From the NCBI RefSeq assembly GCF_001307155.1, contig NZ_CP012830.1:6198501-6262500 (forward strand): DNA of 64,000 bases, written 5' to 3'. The notes under the pieces were generated by a model, which worked only from the letters and a program-made list of their open reading frames with translations, made no database searches and was not told the DNA's origin. The translations under genes were made by a program, and so were the position numbers. Positions 50,982-58,670 of this stretch are shown piece after piece (within the stretch, counting starts at the first letter, position 1; every line of letters starts with the position of its first letter). This DNA is from Pseudomonas fluorescens. Its GTDB lineage: Bacteria > Pseudomonadota > Gammaproteobacteria > Pseudomonadales > Pseudomonadaceae.

Positions 50982-51596
50982 CTAAACCAGCGACTTTTGA
51001 ATTTGATGATCAAATGTATCCAGAAAATCGCGCATGCCGATGTCTCCGAGATCTACAGCTTTAGCGCCGCCGGCCGTAATAAAGGTGACATCGGTGATAC
51101 CCAGGACGTTCAGGATCAGTTTCAAATATTGGGTCGCAATGTCACGGTCTCTAATCGGGGAGTCGTTGGTGTATACACCTCCCGAGGCGAGCAGCACCGT
51201 TGCCTTTTTACCGGTCACCAGCCCTTTACCATCAAAGCCCAAGGTCAGGCCTTTACGTACCACGTGATCCACCCACGCCTTGAGCGCCGCAGGGACGTTG
51301 TAGTTGTAGACCGGCGTTGAAATAACCAGGTGATCGGTTTCCAGCAACTCGGCTACAAGCTCATCGGATAGCTGCAACACGGCTTTCATTTCAGGCGAAT
51401 GTTGGGTTTGCGGGGTGAAGTAAGCCTGCAACCAAGGGGCCGTCACGAACGTCAGCGAAGTCTCCGTTAGATCCCGTATTTTGATGGCGCCGCTAGGGTG
51501 TGCAGCTTCCCACGCGGCCACAAATCGGCGAGTGAGCTGCCGGGAGATTGAAGCATCCCCACGTGGGCTGGTTTCAATGGTGAGAAGCCTGGACAT
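50982..51596 (-). CDS. azoR: FMN-dependent NADH-azoreductase
   Basis: A 204-residue flavodoxin-like-fold enzyme starting MSRLLTIETSPRGDASISRQ. FMN-binding 'TSPRGDASISRQLT', 'VISTPVYNYNVPAALKAWVD' and 'LLASGGVYTND' are typical of AzoR, which reduces azo dyes and quinones with NADH. ATG 51596 has AGGAGTT 12 bases upstream; the frame extends to 51674. It is divergent from the LysR gene at 51736, with about 140 bases between. This is the second azoreductase of the window; it is only distantly similar to the protein at 1115-1756. Confidence 0.9.
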   Translation of the reverse strand: MSRLLTIETSPRGDASISRQLTRRFVAAWEAAHPSGAIKIRDLTETSLTFVTAPWLQAYFTPQTQHSPEMKAVLQLSDELVAELLETDHLVISTPVYNYNVPAALKAWVDHVVRKGLTLGFDGKGLVTGKKATVLLASGGVYTNDSPIRDRDIATQYLKLILNVLGITDVTFITAGGAKAVDLGDIGMRDFLDTFDHQIQKSLV

Positions 51597-51735
51597 GTAA
51601 GTAACTCCTGCGCGGTGACGCGGCGGTATGTTTTGCGTTGTCGCTCTAGGCGATGTGCGACACACTCTACCCAATACGATCTATACGCAGGAGTGATGTA
51701 AATATGATTGAATCCATCTGTTTAAGTGATGGGTC

Positions 51736-52635
51736 ATGATCGGAAGTCTCAGCCTGGATCAATTGCGAATCCTTGTAACCATTGCTGATACAGGCAGTTT
51801 CTCGGCAACGGGACGTCACCTGCGGCGTGCTCAATCTGCCATTAGCCAGTCGATTGCCACACTTGAGTCAGTTCAAGGTGTGAGGCTGTTTGATCGGAGC
51901 GGCCATCGTCCAACGCTCACTGAGGTCGGTAGAGTGCTGGTGGTTCAAGCGCGCGCCGTGCTGGCAAGCGCTGCCCAGTTTGAAGCAATGGCCTCAAGTA
52001 CGGCAGCCGGGGTTGAGCCGGAGTTGGCGCTCGCCATAGACCCTTTGGTCCCTAGCGCACCGCTCATCGAAAGCCTGCGCGCTATCCGTGAGACTTTTCC
52101 GCATCTGGCAGTGAGTTTTTCTACAGAAGGCTTAGGCGGCGCAGAGCGCCGATTGCGCAACGGCGATGCGGCACTGGCGCTTTGCACATTGATTCCGACA
52201 GTGCCCGACGATGTCACCGCACTGCCGCTGCTCAGCGTCAACTTGAGACCAGTAGTAGCCAGCGGGCATCCCCTGGCTACGTTAGGCCGTCGGGCAACAA
52301 GTGCAGACCTCAAGCCTTATGTGCAACTGGTACTTTCCGATCCGGTTTCCCCCGATGGCCCTAGTTATGGGGTGACGGGCAGTCACCAGTGGCGGTTTGT
52401 AGATTTGGCACGGCGGTTGGATTTTTTGCTCGCCGGGTTCGGTTGGTGCCGAATGCCAGAGCATCTGATTGCCGATCATCTGGCTTCAGGACGCCTCCTA
52501 CCACTTGAGTTAGCCGCCGAACTTCAGCGCACACCAGACACACTGACGATCTACGCAGCGCACATGCAAAATCGCTCTTTAGGGAAAGCAGGCCGATGGC
52601 TTCTGAATGATCTGACCCATCGTCTGTGCAGGTGA
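51736..52635 (+). CDS. LysR-type regulator, divergent from azoreductase
   Basis: A 299-residue LTTR starting MIGSLSLDQLRILVTIADTG. The winged helix contains 'SFSATGRHLRRAQSAISQSI', and a large effector domain follows. It is transcribed away from the AzoR-family gene at 50982-51596, with about 140 bases between the starts, and probably responds to quinones or another electrophile. It is similar in its N-terminal style to the regulator at 24267 (LDQLRVFLTVV). Downstream lie repeat A and an IS3 remnant. Confidence 0.9.
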   Translation: MIGSLSLDQLRILVTIADTGSFSATGRHLRRAQSAISQSIATLESVQGVRLFDRSGHRPTLTEVGRVLVVQARAVLASAAQFEAMASSTAAGVEPELALAIDPLVPSAPLIESLRAIRETFPHLAVSFSTEGLGGAERRLRNGDAALALCTLIPTVPDDVTALPLLSVNLRPVVASGHPLATLGRRATSADLKPYVQLVLSDPVSPDGPSYGVTGSHQWRFVDLARRLDFLLAGFGWCRMPEHLIADHLASGRLLPLELAAELQRTPDTLTIYAAHMQNRSLGKAGRWLLNDLTHRLCR

Positions 52636-52720
52636 TGATACGAAGACGACTAACGTCAGCGGTTTGGTTATCCCGTAGGCCAAAGAGCTGATGCGGTTAA
52701 TCGAACCGGTTGTGCAGTGC

Positions 52721-52764
52721 AAAGGGGACAAACTTAGTTCTCTGTCATACCTGCCTCGACAGCA
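52721..52764 (+). repeat. dispersed repeat family A, left part cut by an IS3 end
   Basis: AAAGGGGACAAACTTAGTTC then TCTGTCATACCTGCCTCGACAGCA; the family A sequence is lost where the IS3 terminal sequence (TGTCTAGTCC) begins at 52765. Confidence 0.6.
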
Positions 52765-52865
52765 TGTCTAGTCCTGAAATAGGTTTACACCTGTTTCACC
52801 CCAACGCCCGGTGCATCGCATCGGGCGTTTTGTATTTCAAAGACAGGTGCGGCCGCCCGCTTCCG
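52765..52865 (-). mobile_element. IS3-family remnant (terminal sequence and transposase C-terminus)
   Basis: The minus strand from about 52865 reads 'SGRPHLSLKYKTPDAMHRAL' G stop (52796), the classic C-terminus of IS3/IS150-type transposases ('RPHLSLKYKTPDAV'). It is followed by the terminal sequence TGTCTAGTCCTGAAATAGG (52765-52783, plus strand). Nothing else is left. A second copy of the terminal sequence alone lies at 62109. Confidence 0.75.
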
Positions 52866-53028
52866 GGAAGACGCAGTGCTGCGCAGTAGCCATAGCGACT
52901 TTTTTTGCCGAGATCTTTTGAGACCGATCGAGCCCATATAACTGAAAGGCTCTTCTGTCAGTGACACCCTGAGTCATCGACGCATGCAACGTCCACAGCA
53001 AAGTAGAAAACGCCCTCAAGCGCGATAT

Positions 53029-53589
53029 CTAGCGCCGCGACATGACCGCGTTATGCACGGGTAAAGCGGCTTGTTCGGGGTGTTGCTGCAAAAAATGCCT
53101 GATGGCTTGATCCTGGCGATCCACCACGCATACGTTCACGCTGGGGCGAGGGACGGTGCATTCGCCAAGCGCGAGGAACCCGCAACTCATGACGCCGTAT
53201 ACCGCAACCGGTTGCGCGACGGCCGAGCAATCGTAGACCATCTCGCCAAGGTAATTGAGCTGCCCTTGGGTGACGGTGAAATGCAGCGGTTTGGAGTAAG
53301 CCCCCATTACCCCGCGGCGGTGACCCAGGCGGCTCACCTCATAGTCACCGGCGGGCAGCCATGCCGAATAATCATCCTTGGGTCCCCAGCCGTAAGTCTT
53401 GTCACTCTTGATGTCACGAAATTCAAGGTAAGTTCCGTAGGGGCCGCCTTCCAGCAGCGTGCCGACCACCAGACCAGCGTTTTGCGCGTTGTAAACGGGG
53501 GAATTCAACGCCATTTCAGCGGGCATTGACGAGCAACCGGCCAGCAACCCGATCAGGCCAATTGCAAAGATGTGGTGCGAGTAAAGCAT
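53029..53589 (-). CDS. lipoprotein of unknown function
   Basis: A 186-residue outer- or inner-membrane lipoprotein. The signal peptide ends at a lipobox LLAGC (MLYSHHIFAIGLIGLLAGCS), so Cys19 would be lipidated. The mature region has a beta-sandwich-like content and several further cysteines in 'YDCSAVAQPVAVYGVMSCGF' and 'GECTVPRPSVNVCVVD'. No family is recognised. ATG 53589 has GAGG about eight bases upstream. It lies opposite the longer lipoprotein gene at 53721, with about 130 bases between the starts; their promoters may be shared. Confidence 0.75.
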   Translation of the reverse strand: MLYSHHIFAIGLIGLLAGCSSMPAEMALNSPVYNAQNAGLVVGTLLEGGPYGTYLEFRDIKSDKTYGWGPKDDYSAWLPAGDYEVSRLGHRRGVMGAYSKPLHFTVTQGQLNYLGEMVYDCSAVAQPVAVYGVMSCGFLALGECTVPRPSVNVCVVDRQDQAIRHFLQQHPEQAALPVHNAVMSRR

Positions 53590-53720
53590 TCCGTTACCTC
53601 GGTGGGAGACGAACAAAATCCAAAATAAATTCAAGGCCGACAGCGCGCTGGACGGCGGCGACTACCTTTATTAGCATGATGGCCTTTCGCCTACTTGTAC
53701 ATCAAGGACGATACATCAAC

Positions 53721-54761
53721 ATGTTCAGTTTTTCCCGATGGCGCCTGCGTGGCGCTGTAAGCATTGCCGCACTGTTACTTGGCGGGTGCAGTTTCAACGG
53801 TTCCTATCCGGACGCCAGTGGACCCGATGCGGCGAAGCTGCGCTTTATCAGCAGCAATGAAAACTCGACGCTCGACTTGTTCGATGCCGAACACTGCGAC
53901 GGCCAGACGACGGGGCTGCTCAATAACCTGTTCTCCGCCAATACCCGGCGACGGGCGGCGATGAGCGCCGCTGTACCCGAGAATGCCAAGGCCTATCTGG
54001 AAGTGCGGCTGCAACCGGGCCATGAACTGTTCGCGCGAGCCAATACCTTAAGCACCGGTAGCGTGTGCACCGTGGCGTTCAACTTTACCCCGCAGAGCGG
54101 TGGCGAGTACGAAGCGAACTTCCGCTACGTAGGTCGCAGTTGCCAAATTACCCTTAGCCGTCTGCGCCAGATTGATGGCAAGGTTATGCGCTCGCCGATC
54201 GCGCTGACCAACAAAGGCCTGCCCGCCTGCGTCGGCCGCAACCCGATTTTCCCCAAGCCCGCCGAAGCACCGCCACAGTCAGCGGAGCGTACAGCACTGA
54301 TCGCGCAGATCGTCGACGCCAGTGTCATCGCGAAAATGAAGCCCGAAGCCGACGATTCCTCGTCGGTGCGGGAAGCGTTGCTCGACAAGTCGATGGAGGA
54401 ACGCAAACAGCGCCTCGGCTTCAGCCTGCCGGATGCCTATTGGACTGAATATCACCAGAACCTGGAGCAGTTCGCCAACGAGATGACAGGCACCAAAGCG
54501 CGTTCATTGCTGTTGTACAAGGACTACTACACCAACCGTCTGAGCCTGCTCGACACCCCCGAGATCCATGAACTGCTGCCCGACAGCGAAACGGCCGACC
54601 GTAGCAAGGCGATGTCCACCAATAATGCAATGCTGGAATACTACTACCGAACCCAGCGAGAACTGCTGAAGGAAACACTGAGCGCGCATCAGGCACGCAT
54701 GGCCGATCTGGATCAGCGCTTTGAGGTGTGCAAGCGTTTCGCGGCCTGCTGGCAAAATTAA
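53721..54761 (+). CDS. lipoprotein of unknown function
   Basis: A 346-residue exported protein: MFSFSRWRLRGAVSIAALLL, then lipobox GGC, so Cys23 would be lipidated (LLGGC). The mature part begins with a beta-rich domain with Cys pairs (AEHCDGQTTG, GSVCTVAFNF, RSCQITLSRL) and ends in a helical domain ('EERKQRLGFSLPDAYWTEYH', then 'ETLSAHQARMADLDQRFEVC'). No domain is recognised. The start is ATG 53721 (AAGGACG upstream); an in-frame ATG at 53676 would add 15 residues. The divergent neighbour at 53029-53589 is also a lipoprotein. Confidence 0.75.
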   Translation: MFSFSRWRLRGAVSIAALLLGGCSFNGSYPDASGPDAAKLRFISSNENSTLDLFDAEHCDGQTTGLLNNLFSANTRRRAAMSAAVPENAKAYLEVRLQPGHELFARANTLSTGSVCTVAFNFTPQSGGEYEANFRYVGRSCQITLSRLRQIDGKVMRSPIALTNKGLPACVGRNPIFPKPAEAPPQSAERTALIAQIVDASVIAKMKPEADDSSSVREALLDKSMEERKQRLGFSLPDAYWTEYHQNLEQFANEMTGTKARSLLLYKDYYTNRLSLLDTPEIHELLPDSETADRSKAMSTNNAMLEYYYRTQRELLKETLSAHQARMADLDQRFEVCKRFAACWQN

Positions 54762-54813
54762 TAGGGGTCGGCCTGAGGGTGCCGGCCGTAACAGGTACAC
54801 TGCTTATCGCCGA

Positions 54814-55003
54814 GCGACAGCTATCGGCCCAGAGTGTGTAAAAACGCTTCGCCAAAATTGAAGTGTGCGCGTCTACGTTAAATCTGAAATTTATCGGCAC
54901 GTCAGCAGATGTGGATTTCGCGTAGAAGCGCGATTTCCAGTCCGATATTGAGTACCTGTCTCGCACAAAAACGTTTTTACACAGCCTCGGCTAATAGCGG
55001 ACA
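54814..55003 (+). repeat. repeat family B interrupted by a MITE-like element
   Basis: Left part CGACAGCTATCGGCC (54815-54829) and right part TCGGCTAATAGCGGACA (54987-55003) together give one family B repeat with a duplicated TCGGC. The MITE-like element lies between. Confidence 0.5.
54835..54983. mobile_element. MITE-like element, 149 bases
   Basis: Bounded by perfect 12-base inverted ends, TGTGTAAAAACG (54835-54846) and CGTTTTTACACA (54972-54983). The interior holds no gene. The outer sequence is a family B repeat, and TCGGC occurs on both sides (54824-54828 and 54987-54991), which could be a target-site duplication. A mobilising IS is not in the window. Confidence 0.6.
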
Positions 55004-55044
55004 CACACCCGTATTGCGTCAGAAAACAACTAGAGACTATTAGA

Positions 55045-55251
55045 ATGCCGATTCAGTGCCAAAGGTGCGGTCAAGGCTCAGTCCTAGCGATGCGTATCCG
55101 CTCTACGCATATTTTGCTGTGGGTCTGCGAGGAGTGTGAAGCAACATGGAAACGCCAAGAGGAAGTCAACATCGGTAAGTTCGAAGACTATGGAACGCTA
55201 ATGATGAGTATCGGACGCAGCCCTTTGTGGTCGGAACTGAAGCCTCAGTAA
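55045..55251 (+). CDS. small zinc-ribbon-like protein, immunity-type
   Basis: A 68-residue protein, MPIQCQRCGQGSVLAMRIRS. Two Cys pairs (CQRC at 5-8 and CEEC about 25 residues on: 'LLWVCEECEATW') form a zinc ribbon, followed by a helix 'FEDYGTLMMSIGRSPLWSEL'. Similar small proteins with the same C-terminal helix are found in loci of polymorphic toxins and often regarded as immunity proteins; that role here is only suggested. It lies next to the MITE-like element and is followed by repeat C (55296). It overlaps no other gene. Confidence 0.65.
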   Translation: MPIQCQRCGQGSVLAMRIRSTHILLWVCEECEATWKRQEEVNIGKFEDYGTLMMSIGRSPLWSELKPQ

Positions 55252-55295
55252 AAAGTGCGCAGCCATTCACTTTGCACTTCCTGCGTACCGTCCGT

Positions 55296-55333
55296 TTCAG
55301 GTCTATTCCACTCAGTCACCACCGGCAAAAATC
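55296..55333 (+). repeat. 38-base repeat C, copy 2
   Basis: TTCAGGTCTATTCCACTCAG, then TCACCACCGGCAAAAATC; 34 of 38 positions agree with 47710-47747. It begins 45 bases after the stop of the zinc-ribbon gene. Confidence 0.75.
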
Positions 55334-55448
55334 AATCAAAAACCGCCACTCGATCGATACGGATACACGACACAAAAAGCTGTCTTGCTTACCCGCCAAC
55401 ACTCTTGATTAGGGAAGTGGTGTGCGGATAGACCTCAAATAACGAATC

Positions 55449-55465
55449 AGGCGCCTAGGGCGCCT
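55449..55465 (-). terminator. weak hairpin after the agmatine operon
   Basis: AGGCGCC (55449-55455), loop TAG, GGCGCCT (55459-55465), about 50 bases after the stop of the last gene of the agmatine operon. No strong T run on the minus strand. Confidence 0.35.
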
Positions 55466-55513
55466 TATCCGCTTCTAGAGCTAGCATTTGTCGAGGGCAA
55501 CGGTTGACCCAAC

Positions 55514-56638
55514 CTAAACCCAAGGCTGGTGACTGGTCACACAGTGGATCCCACCACCACCGGCGGCGATGGCGTCGATATTGAGCTGCACCACCTCTCG
55601 GTCCGGGTAGAGCTCGGACAACAGGTCAAAGGCTTGGGTATCTGCCGCCTTGTCGCCGAACTCGGGGGCAATGACCGCTCCATTGATCACGAAGTAGTTG
55701 ATATAGCCTGGCGCGAAGTCTGGATTGTTTTTGCTGAACCGACTTTTTCGTGGATTGAGCGGAGGCGACACGGTGTGCACGTGCAGCGCGCGGCCATCGG
55801 CATCAGTGGCCTTCCTGAGAATGTCCAGATGGGCGAGCGTCACTGCGTGGTCATAGGACTCGGGGTCGTTGTCGAGGTTGGCGATCACCACTCCCGGCTT
55901 GACGAAGCGGGCGTAGAAGTCGACATGGGCGTCGGTGATGTCCTGGCCTTTGATGCCCGGCAGCCAGATGATTTTGCGCAAGCCAAGTCTCTTCTTCAGT
56001 TCTTCCTCTACGTCGACCTTGCTCCAGCCGGGATTGCGGTTGGTATTGATCCAGCTACTTTCGGTCATGATCCCCGTGCCGTGGCCATCCACTTCGATAG
56101 CGCCGCCCTCGCCCACCAGCCGGCTGCGGATGTAACTGGCGCCAGCAGTCCGGGCGACCGAAGCGGCAATCTGCGCATCATTGGCATTCTGCTGTTTGTT
56201 GCCCCAGCCGTTGAAGTTGAAATCCACGGCACCGAGCCCGCCTTCGCCATCGATGACGAAATTGGCTCCGATATCGCGCATCCAGATATCGTCCAGCTCC
56301 GTGACAACAAAGGTGATGTTGCCCGTACCACACTTTTCTTCAGCCAGATCCCGCTCGCTCTCGCGGCAGAACACGGTGACCGGCTCATGGTTGGCGATGG
56401 TGCGGGCGATCCGGCCCAAGGTATCTTGCACGTCAGGCGTGAAGTCCTCATGGATGGCCTCCTGTGCACCAAAGGCGATAAAGGCTCGCCGATGTTTGTC
56501 GCCCTCATCCGGCATATGCCAACCGCCCTTGATGGCTGCTTGTATCCGTGGAGCATTCAGGCCGAGTCCCATGGACGCGGCTGCGCCCAGACTGGCAACC
56601 ACCGATACCTGCTTGATGAACTCACGACGTGTTGACAT
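55514..56638 (-). CDS. Tat-exported agmatine deiminase (agmatine iminohydrolase)
   Basis: A 374-residue agmatine deiminase/peptidylarginine-deiminase-fold enzyme with a Tat signal: 'MSTRREFIKQVSVVASLGAA' carries the twin Arg, followed by a hydrophobic stretch to about residue 35. Catalytic elements are kept: 'WMRDIGANFVIDGEG', 'EGGAIEVDGHGTGIMTESS', 'LPGIKGQDITDAHVDFYARF' with the His, and Cys366 in 'GGGGIHCVTSHQPWV'. It hydrolyses agmatine to N-carbamoylputrescine and ammonia, here presumably in the periplasm. ATG 56638 has GGAGAGG upstream. It is the fourth gene of the agmatine operon. A broken near-copy lies at 50.5-50.9 kb. Confidence 0.9.
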   Translation of the reverse strand: MSTRREFIKQVSVVASLGAAASMGLGLNAPRIQAAIKGGWHMPDEGDKHRRAFIAFGAQEAIHEDFTPDVQDTLGRIARTIANHEPVTVFCRESERDLAEEKCGTGNITFVVTELDDIWMRDIGANFVIDGEGGLGAVDFNFNGWGNKQQNANDAQIAASVARTAGASYIRSRLVGEGGAIEVDGHGTGIMTESSWINTNRNPGWSKVDVEEELKKRLGLRKIIWLPGIKGQDITDAHVDFYARFVKPGVVIANLDNDPESYDHAVTLAHLDILRKATDADGRALHVHTVSPPLNPRKSRFSKNNPDFAPGYINYFVINGAVIAPEFGDKAADTQAFDLLSELYPDREVVQLNIDAIAAGGGGIHCVTSHQPWV

Positions 56639-56652
56639 GCGTACCTCTCCGT

Positions 56653-57756
56653 TCATTTCGCGGAAGCTGTCTTGAATTTGGTCCACGCCCGCATGCGCGC
56701 ACGCATGTCCACCTGGGGAATGTCCTTGCCCGGAATCAGTCGTTGGTAAGTGGCGTCATCGAGGTAGATATCCGGGTTGTTACGCATCACTGCATCGACG
56801 CTCGGACGCGCCTTGGCGTTGGAGGTGGGGTAACCGGTGAAGTTGCTGATGGCGGCCATGTTCTCCGGGCGCATGACGAAGTTGATGAACGCGTAGGCGT
56901 ACTCTGGATGCCTGGCGTCGACGGGGATCGCCATGGTGTCCATCCACACCGTGGTGCCCTCGCGCGGGATGTGATACTGGAACGTGGCTTTCTTGCCGGC
57001 GGCATCTGCCGCCCGTTGCGCCTGGGTCATATCGCCGCTGTAACCGAGCGACAGGCACAAGTTGCCGTTCACCAGATCGGTCACCGGTTGCGACTGGAAC
57101 TTGCGGATGTACGGCCGCAGTTTCAGCAACAACTCACTGGCCGCTGCCAAGTCCTCCGGCTTGGCGCTGCGCGGTTCACGGCCGAGGTAATTGAGCGCAA
57201 CCGCCAACACTTCGTCCGGCGAATCGATCAGCGAGATACCGCAGTCCGCAAACCTGGCGGCCAGCTCCGGTTTGAACAACATGTCCAGGCTATTCACCGG
57301 CGCATCCGGCATGCGCTTTTTGATCTGCTCGGCGTTGTAGGTCAGACCGATGGTGCCCCACGTATAGGGGACGGTGGCCTTGCTCGAGTAGAGATAATGC
57401 GTACGCAGTTTCTGCAGCCCCGGCTCGATGTCATCCAGGGCGGTGAGCTTTGACTTGTCCAGTGGCTGCAAACTGCCGGCGTGCATCAGACGCTCGCCAA
57501 CAGTGTCGCCCGGAAAGATCAGGTCATAACCACTGCCGCCGGCCATCAGCTTGGCTTCCAGCGTCTCACTGCCATCCATGACGTCATAGATCACCTTGAT
57601 CCCGGTTTCGGCGGTGAATTTGGACAGGGTGTCCTCAGCGAAGTAATCGGCCCAGTTGTACAACCTCAGGGTCTTCTCCTCCGCCTGCACTGACGACAAG
57701 GCACCGCTCAGCGCCAATCCCAAGGAGCAGAGCAAAAGCTTTTTGGTCACGTTCAT
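56653..57756 (-). CDS. polyamine-type periplasmic binding protein (PotF/SpuD-like)
   Basis: A 367-residue exported protein. Signal peptide 1-25 (MNVTKKLLLCSLGLALSGAL...). The mature domain has the PotD/PotF pattern: 'LRLYNWADYFAEDTLSKF', 'GYDLIFPGDTVGERLMHAG', 'VPYTWGTIGLTYNAEQIKKR' and 'LVNGNLCLSLGYSGDMTQA'. The first Asp/Trp of the binding site ('NWADYF') is that of putrescine/spermidine-type proteins. ATG 57756 has AAGGGG about nine bases upstream and overlaps nothing (one base after the aguB stop). It probably captures a polyamine or N-carbamoylputrescine. No ABC permease gene is present in the operon. Confidence 0.9.
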   Translation of the reverse strand: MNVTKKLLLCSLGLALSGALSSVQAEEKTLRLYNWADYFAEDTLSKFTAETGIKVIYDVMDGSETLEAKLMAGGSGYDLIFPGDTVGERLMHAGSLQPLDKSKLTALDDIEPGLQKLRTHYLYSSKATVPYTWGTIGLTYNAEQIKKRMPDAPVNSLDMLFKPELAARFADCGISLIDSPDEVLAVALNYLGREPRSAKPEDLAAASELLLKLRPYIRKFQSQPVTDLVNGNLCLSLGYSGDMTQAQRAADAAGKKATFQYHIPREGTTVWMDTMAIPVDARHPEYAYAFINFVMRPENMAAISNFTGYPTSNAKARPSVDAVMRNNPDIYLDDATYQRLIPGKDIPQVDMRARMRAWTKFKTASAK

Positions 57757-57757
57757 G

Positions 57758-58666
57758 TCAGACCCCTTGAGTGTTCCAGCGAGCATTGATGTGACGACCA
57801 TCCAGGCTTAACAGCGCCCCGTACATGTCGGGACGGCGGTCGCGGTAGATGCCCCAGGTCAGGCGCTCTTCGCGCATGGCCGACAAGTCCAGGCTGTGTA
57901 CCAGCACGCCAGTGCTGTCGCGGTCGGCTTCGGCGAGGAGCTTGCCCTTGTGGTTGCAAATAAAGGACGAGCCGTAGAAGTTCACCTGCAGCGTTGGATC
58001 GGTGGTTGCCACCTCTCGGCCGATGCGGTTGGCGGCCACCACCGGCAGGAGGTTGGCGGCGGCATGGCCGCGCATGGTCATCTGCCAGTGGTCACGTGAA
58101 TCCAGCGCGACGCAGCCGGGCTCAGAGCCGATGGCGGTGGGAAACAGCAAGACTTCGGCGCCCATCAACGCCAGGCAGCGGGCGGTCTCGGGGAACCACT
58201 GATCCCAACAAATGCCCACACCGATACGCCCGAACGCAGTGTCCCAGACACGAAAGCCGGTATCGCCGGGGCTGAAGTATTCCTTCTCCTGATAACCGAT
58301 GGCGTTGGGTATGTGCGTCTTGCGATACACACCCAGCAATTGCCCATCGGCATCGGCCACGCTCAACGAATTGAAGTAGGCATTGCCGGCCTTCTCGAAC
58401 CAGCTCAGCGGCAGCACCACCCCCAACTCCCTGGCCAGCGCGGCAAAGCGTTTGAGCACGGCGCTGTGCTGATATTCCTCAGCCAGCGCCAGGTGTTTGT
58501 GATGTTGCTCGATGCAGAAATATGGCGAGGCAAACAGCTCCTGCAACAGGATGACCTGGGCGCCCTTCGCCGCCGCTTCACGTACCAACTGCTCAGCCTG
58601 ATCGAGGTTGTGTTTCAGATCCCAGGTGCAGGGCATTTGAGTTGTAGCAATAGTCAAAATGGTCAT
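57758..58666 (-). CDS. aguB: N-carbamoylputrescine amidase
   Basis: A 302-residue nitrilase-superfamily enzyme starting MTILTIATTQMPCTWDLKHN. The catalytic triad elements are visible: Glu in 'QVILLQELFASPYFC', Lys in 'LGVYRKTHIPN' and Cys in 'GVGICWDQWFPE'. These are typical of AguB, which converts N-carbamoylputrescine to putrescine, ammonia and CO2. The gene begins four bases after the aguA stop and ends one base before the binding-protein start, so the four genes are one operon. In Pseudomonas, aguBA is normally induced by agmatine or N-carbamoylputrescine. Confidence 0.95.
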   Translation of the reverse strand: MTILTIATTQMPCTWDLKHNLDQAEQLVREAAAKGAQVILLQELFASPYFCIEQHHKHLALAEEYQHSAVLKRFAALARELGVVLPLSWFEKAGNAYFNSLSVADADGQLLGVYRKTHIPNAIGYQEKEYFSPGDTGFRVWDTAFGRIGVGICWDQWFPETARCLALMGAEVLLFPTAIGSEPGCVALDSRDHWQMTMRGHAAANLLPVVAANRIGREVATTDPTLQVNFYGSSFICNHKGKLLAEADRDSTGVLVHSLDLSAMREERLTWGIYRDRRPDMYGALLSLDGRHINARWNTQGV

Positions 58667-58670
58667 GGCA

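Noticed and set aside
52785..53019. 60-residue minus-strand frames
   Set aside because: Out-of-frame readings of the IS3 remnant and its flank.
53526..53720. N-terminal extension of the lipoprotein at 53721
   Set aside because: The extension overlaps the divergent lipoprotein's start and would place the signal peptide internally; ATG 53721 begins the signal peptide.
54421..54966. 181-residue minus-strand open frame
   Set aside because: Antisense to the lipoprotein gene and running into the MITE-like element.
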